From positions 1 to 25,975 of the forward strand of contig JAPEVF010000652.1 in NCBI GenBank assembly GCA_029747585.1: a stretch of DNA of 25,975 nt. The letters are read 5' to 3'. The notes beneath the pieces are model-generated. The model was not told the DNA's origin. It searched no databases and worked only from the letters and a program-made list of their open reading frames with translations. Source of the DNA: Pleurotus djamor (Eukaryota; Basidiomycota; Agaricomycetes; Agaricales; Pleurotaceae). The position numbers and the translations under genes are program-made. Below are positions 21,401 to 25,975 of the stretch, one piece after another (the stretch's first letter is position 1; every line of letters begins with the position of its first letter).

Positions 21401-22306
21401 TGGTATAACATGAGTGACAGACGCATATACTAGATAAGACGTGGTTAGCGTACCTTTGAGGCTTCCCACTGTGTGGATGGGGAGGTCGAGCGCGACTTTC
21501 TGCAATGGCTGTTTGGGACACTTGGCGTTGGGTTTCAAGGGTTGCGATCTTCGTCTCCTTCGTTACGGGTGCCGCAGGTTTCTTCTTTCTGCGAACTGGG
21601 GGTAGTGGCAGCGATGGAGGTTCATCCACGGAGGGAGGTAAAATCTCCAGTTCATCGTCAACAAGCTGTCGTGGTTGATCATCGAGACGACGAGGCTTAT
21701 ATTGAATCGTTGTGATGTTCCGTTTTGGTGGTGGAGGCGGTTTGTTTGGACGGCCGTCGAGGAAGGGATCATCCCAAGAGCCGTCGAAAGAACTGAATTC
21801 GGCATCACGGGAAGTTTGATTCTCTACTTGCATCTCATTGTCGTTGTCGTTGCCGTCGTTGCCGTCGTTGCCGTCGTTGTCGAGTTCTTCCCTCTGCTTT
21901 CCGCGTGATGGCTGCTGTTCGTTGTCGTCTTGAACGGGGACTTCATGCTTGTGGAATGCCTTCGAACGCTTCCTTACGTGCCTTGAGACGGTTGGCGACA
22001 TTTCCGGCGATTTGAATTGTAAAGCTTTCGCACTCGTCCGTGGAGGCGTCGACTGTCCTGGGGTTGGTGCTCCTCGTGGAGGACTTCGGTCAACTTGCAT
22101 AGGCGATGGCGAGCGAGGAGGAGGAAGAGGCCTGGACAATCCACTAGTGCGCTGTAGCATGGTGTCAGTCATATACCCGCATATGTACCCGCAAAAGTGT
22201 GTACTCTTACTGTAGTGCTTGTTTTGATAACTTTATGGGAAGCTTGAGATGAGTCCCGTCCTTTGCTGTTCGTATCCTTGCCTCGAGAACGTTTGTCGAC
22301 GGTAGC
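18461..22306 (-). CDS. Long disordered C-terminal part, probably the tail of the SNF2-like protein
   Basis: The exons, 5' to 3' on minus, are 22306-22211, 22151-21454, 21395-20827, 20769-20656, 20601-20485, 20427-20329, 20271-20158, 20101-20018, 19960-19853, 19790-19707, 19649-19542, 19482-19399, 19343-19236 and 19185-18461. All phases agree, introns are 50-62 bp, and the stop TAG is at 18461-18463. The product (about 1030 residues) is low-complexity: Pro runs (about 21228-21253), Asn/Asp/Gly repeats (about 21840-21880), Ser/Arg and acidic stretches, and no folded domain that I recognise. Exons from 20271 to 19236 form a tandem module array (separate entry). The previous exon (22362-23467) ends in phase 0 and splices to 22306 in frame, so this is best read as the continuation of the helicase gene. 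A separate downstream gene is the alternative. One intron contains the ambiguous base at 20470. Confidence 0.6.
19236..20271 (-). repeat. Tandem array of two-exon modules (about 310 bp) in the disordered tail
   Basis: Two exon types alternate. The 84-nt exons are 20018-20101, 19707-19790 and 19399-19482. The 108-nt exons are 19853-19960, 19542-19649 and 19236-19343, with a 114-nt relative at 20158-20271. The period is 307-311 bp, and the introns are duplicated too (GTAAGTACTGCTTTATCACT occurs in two of them). Every exon is phase 1 at both ends, so units can be gained or lost without breaking the frame. Each encodes an acidic motif: DDDIYETGKD, DDDVYETGED (twice), DDDVYESNED, DDDIYESDEE, DDDVYESDEP and DDDVYETGEP. 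Confidence 0.88.
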
Positions 22307-22361
22307 CTAGGAAGAGACTGGGTCAGAAATAATCATGGAAAGAAATGGAAGCGCGACTAAC

Positions 22362-25300
22362 ATCATGCCTGGTTTGATGCTTTTCACGTTTATCCCGCTT
22401 GTCCTTCTCAATACTCTTCAGATCCACCATCCTCGAGTTCGACCCAGCGACTGACATCTTCCCCTTCTTCCTTGGGTCCACATCTACCTCCATCTCCTCC
22501 CGGTCAGGAACCGTCTCATCTACGTCCATATCAAAGACTTCGTGGTCCCCTGGTAGGTCACGATCGTGGACTTCGTCGTCATATCATGTCTTCGTGGATG
22601 AGCTACGTGGAAGTGCGTCGTCATCATCAACATCCATACTCTCTATTGCCCGTTCCTTCCCCTTCCTCGATTGAGTCGTTGTGGCGCGTGATTTACCCGA
22701 TCCTTTGTGGCTGCTACCGTCGCTATCTTTGTCGTTGAGGTCAAGCTTGAAGCTCTTACTGAGGCTGCTTGGTGTAGATCCCCGCGATCCAGGGTGTCAT
22801 AGGTCAGATGAGGCTGTGCAAAGATGTAGTGATTTCTTCCTTGCGAGAATTATTTCAGCAGGGGAGGAATTATGACTACTCGGAGTGTTGCTGACGGAGC
22901 TCTGACGAGAGGACGATGATGACGCCGTTCGTCGAGGGAGCGGTTTGACTTCTCTCAAAATTGTTGCTGAGGATGTTGCGGTATCAGTGGTGACAACGGC
23001 TGAGCCAAGAGATCCTTTCCGAGAGGTAGACGATGACTTGGGACGTAGGAGACCAAGAGTGTTTTTTTCTTCGAGTGACTGCTGATCTGTTGGGCTTCAC
23101 CTGGACCGGCAGCGGTGAGTTTCTTGCTTGAGGTAGAAGCTGCGGTGCGGCCGGTTTTTTTCTTGGGTGCTCGCGAAGTATTGGCGTCGCTATCGTCGCT
23201 ATCGTCGTCGTTGTCGTCATCTTCATTTTCTTCTTCTTCTTCTCCGTCATCGACTCCACCCAAAAGGAGCTGGTTGATGTCGTCATCTTGCCATTGGCGG
23301 TTGAGGAGGGCCTTGAGCATGTCTCCTTTATCGCGAGCGAGGGCAGCCATCGCAATGTCCGTCGTGTGTTTGGCGAGTATATAATAGACATGGACTGGCT
23401 TTTCCTGAGTGAGTCTTGCGCATCGTCCGACAACCTGCTCAACTGCCACTTGGGACCAGAGGGCATCCTATGGGAGTGGAAAAGGTGGTCAGAAAGAGCA
23501 GACGAGGTATATATATATATATGACGACTAACGAGCATGATCACAACATCAGCGCAAGTCAAATTCAAACCAACTCCTCCGACTGATGAGAAGAGGAGAA
23601 CTCTCCAAGCAGGATCAGTCCCATTGATGAATTCGTGGAGGATACGCTCCCGTTCGGGTTGCTTTTGGGAGCCGTTTATGATGAACACGTTGATACCGTG
23701 AAAGTTGAGTACCTGCACGACGTCAAAACAGGATATGGATGGCAGAGCGAAGCACATACCGAGACAATCATAGGCACCTGCATCGTGAAGTGATGGTTAA
23801 CGATTATCTTGCGCGTTTGAGGAGGTTTCTGGCCCTTCGGGGCTTTGGGCATGAGCGGGAAGTAGAATTCCCCCCCCAAAAACTTCTTCCAGGTGTCCGA
23901 TATCATCGTGTGAGAGGAGGTGTTGGAGAATAGCGATGAGCATGTTAAGTTTGGTGCTCGGGACATCCTCGTACTTCAGGCCATCCTCGGTCTCGCCGTT
24001 CGACAAGAAAACGGGATACTTGGTCCCTTTCAGGACATAGAAAAGGACCGCAAGACGATAGGAGAGCCAGAAACACTGCGTTAACGGTGAACAAACCAAC
24101 GACCCATGGTGAGAATCAAGTACGTACTTCCAGGTTGAAATCAGAGCGCACACCACCGCCTCTGCGTTTAATCTTTCCAGAAGATTTGCCGAGATTCTTG
24201 TGCTCGCGTTCTGTGAGAGTGACGGTGATAATGTGAGAATGTACGACGGGGAGCTTGTCATTGAGGGGAGAACCGTCGGGCTTCTTGGAGCTGAGGGTAC
24301 AACGGATGATATTCTCCCCCAAAACGGCTTGGAATTCGGCCATGATTTCGCGTTTCGTTATAGCCAGCTCGTTGTCCGCTTCAGCCTCCGATTGAATGAA
24401 GACGAGAAGTTCTTCGAGAGTGGGTTCGCTGTCTAAGGCGGTCGTACGCTTTGCCGCTTGAAGTCGTCGATCAATCTCTTTCTCGTAGCTGTGTCCGGGA
24501 CCGAGACAACATTTGACGATACCTATCATGCGCGCAATATTGAGCACGTCGTGCGGTTTGTTGTATAGAGGAGTGGCAGAGATGATGGTGATGTGATTTC
24601 CAGCGAGTCGAAGTTGAATGACTCCGCTGAAGTTCCGAGTATCACCTCGAAACAAGTGGCCTTCGTCGACGTATACCCCAGCCCAAGGAATGTCAAATAT
24701 GGTGATCGTGTCCTCGGAGTCCTGTCGCCGCATGAGGGGGTGGTCAACGGGTAATGCTCCATCTGTAGTGCTCGGGTGGAATGTCTTTGCAACTAAATGC
24801 TCAAATGTCTGGGATATATTGGTCAGTTGCAGTAGGAGGAGAGGCAGGGACAGAGACAGGGAACGTACGGAGTGAGAGCAGAGAACCACTCTGTCAATGG
24901 GTTGCTGACCGGAGGAACCCCACTGGGTGGACCTGTCCGTGAAGAAGGTTTCGACGTCGAGGGTGGCGGGGGGTATGTCAATTACATCGATTGCGCCGGG
25001 GGCAAAAAACGTTTGAAGCTCCTTTCTCCATTGACCCATGAGACAGAGCGGTACGATGATGAGATGTGCGGCGTTTGGGACTGGCCCTTTACCGCGATAA
25101 AATGGACGATCGTCTATAACTGAATGAGTGGACAGGAATAGGTGAAGTTCTGGAATGGACTCACGAACGAGGGGAGGGCGAGTTGTTTGCTTTTGCTCAG
25201 CGATGTAGACCTGTTGGGTAAACGCAATCGAAGCCATCACCTGGGTCGTTTTGCCGACACCAACATCATCAGCTAAAATGGTGCCAGGGACGTGCTCGGT

Positions 25301-25936
25301 CTCCGTCGCTGTGAACAGTTTGAACATCATCGAGCAGACCCCCACAAGTTGGTGCCACAACGGAGTGATACTCCGGAATCCATCTCCACCAATCTTAAAT
25401 GCTCGTCGTGCAGCAGCATCGATGGAGGCGTCCCAGAGTGTTACGCCGTCGGTCCGAGCGTATTGGTTCCAGTGGATCGGTAAGCCGTCTTTGAAAGCAA
25501 GCAGACGGCTCAGATCAGAGAATTGGGTGGAAGAGAAGCGGTCGACGCCTAGATCGTAATTGTCTTCATCGAAGGTTAGCGGCATTGGGCATTGAATTCG
25601 GTTATCTTGAACGGGGTCTAGTACCTGAATCCCCTGAACACACTTTGCATTCATATATTTGGTTTTGTGAAACTGGCCATTTTGTATACACCAGAACCAG
25701 CAGAATACATAACATTGACTGCCGAAGCCGAGTATGAAATGCAAAACCAGTGTGATGCCAGCAGAAACTGCCACCGGCCCACCCCTGTTCCATACCGACT
25801 CCGCCCTTGGCGCTGGAGGCGNCCTGTCCAGGGGGTTCACTGCGAAGATTTGGCCTCCATTATCAATTGTCATTGCTCCCCGCACTGCCTGCGCGTTACC
25901 CAGCGACCAGCTTCGACTTGGGTAAGTGGCACACAA
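22362..25936 (-). CDS. SNF2-family helicase-like ATPase, frame broken in two homopolymers
   Basis: The exons are 25936(open)-25165, 25113-24869, 24808-24128, 24075-23760, 23712-23533 and 23467-22362. Motif I is ILADDVGVGKTTQV, Ia LIIVPLCLMGQW, II VYVDEGHLFR and III ISATPLYN. After a variable insert come INVFIINGSQ, motif V VLLFSSVGGVGLNLTCADVV, and motif VI VEQVVGRCARLTQ with both arginines. Such proteins are nuclear, ATP-driven DNA translocases; the target here is unknown. Beyond motif VI lies a long acidic then Ser/Lys-rich tail. Exon 24075-23760 is one base too long, in a G8 run (23870-23877). Exon 23467-22362 is one base too short, at an A7 run (23062-23068), and carries in-frame TGA codons at 22797-22799 and 22584-22586. 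With these single-base changes allowed for, both exon lengths become multiples of three. No in-frame ATG exists at the 25936 end; ATG 25871-25873 is possible, but the true start is probably in an exon outside the window. The base at 25822 is ambiguous. Confidence 0.85.
23508..23522. repeat. TA microsatellite inside an intron
   Basis: Seven and a half TA units lie in the 65-bp intron 23468-23532 of the helicase gene, between motifs V and VI. Confidence 0.9.
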
Positions 25937-25975
25937 GATTGCGCACGATCACGAGATAGATAATGTGAAGATAAC

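Noticed and set aside
24526..24792. Other ORFs opposite or overlapping the helicase exons
   Set aside because: They are shadows of the helicase reading frame. None shows motifs.

Overview
The window looks like nuclear DNA of a filamentous basidiomycete, probably an Agaricomycete. The evidence is many 47-76 bp GT-AG introns, a DUF2235 gene of the type multiplied in these genomes, an SNF2-like helicase with a very long disordered tail, and lineage-restricted Lys/Arg/Asp-rich proteins. No bacterial operon, rRNA, convincing tRNA or intact transposon was seen. Exons below were placed by hand from splice signals, reading phase and coding sense. Two ambiguous bases are present, at 20470 and 25822.

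Layout. 1-2776: no convincing gene. 2777-4587 (+): DUF2235 alpha/beta-hydrolase-like gene in about ten exons. 4588-6065: mostly non-coding, with weak coding-like fragments (5041-5600) and a promoter-like element (5892-5970). 6066-7677 (+): WD40-repeat protein in four exons, one intron being GC-AG. 8196-9407 (-): Arg/Lys-rich protein with an acidic C-terminus and an open 5' end. Its upstream DNA (9473-9558) carries the same series of motifs as the DNA upstream of the WD40 gene. 9600-11300: an intron-rich, coding-like region on the minus strand, not recognised. 11327-11367: a perfect 15-bp inverted repeat.

12168-17733: the most striking part of the window. About 67 copies, many exact, of a 19-bp palindrome TGGGACTCT(T/A)AGAGTCCCA are set in shared, not unique, spacers with recurring distances of 52, 70, 74, 78 and 110 bp. 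Forward-oriented blocks lie on both sides of a block whose spacers are reverse-complemented. Two forward segments are copies of each other at a fixed offset of about 4233 bp. The palindrome is open in several frames, which creates false ORFs rich in GTLRVP, WDSKSP and GLLESQ.

18461-25936 (-): what appears to be one long gene. It encodes an SNF2-family helicase core (25936 to about 23270) followed by a low-complexity tail over many short exons. The tail contains a tandem array of about 310-bp two-exon units, each exon encoding an acidic DDD(V/I)YE(T/S) motif. Two homopolymer runs (23870-23877 and 23062-23068) break the frame by one base each, and two in-frame TGA codons (22797-22799, 22584-22586) interrupt it. 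The gene is therefore either decaying or affected by sequence errors.
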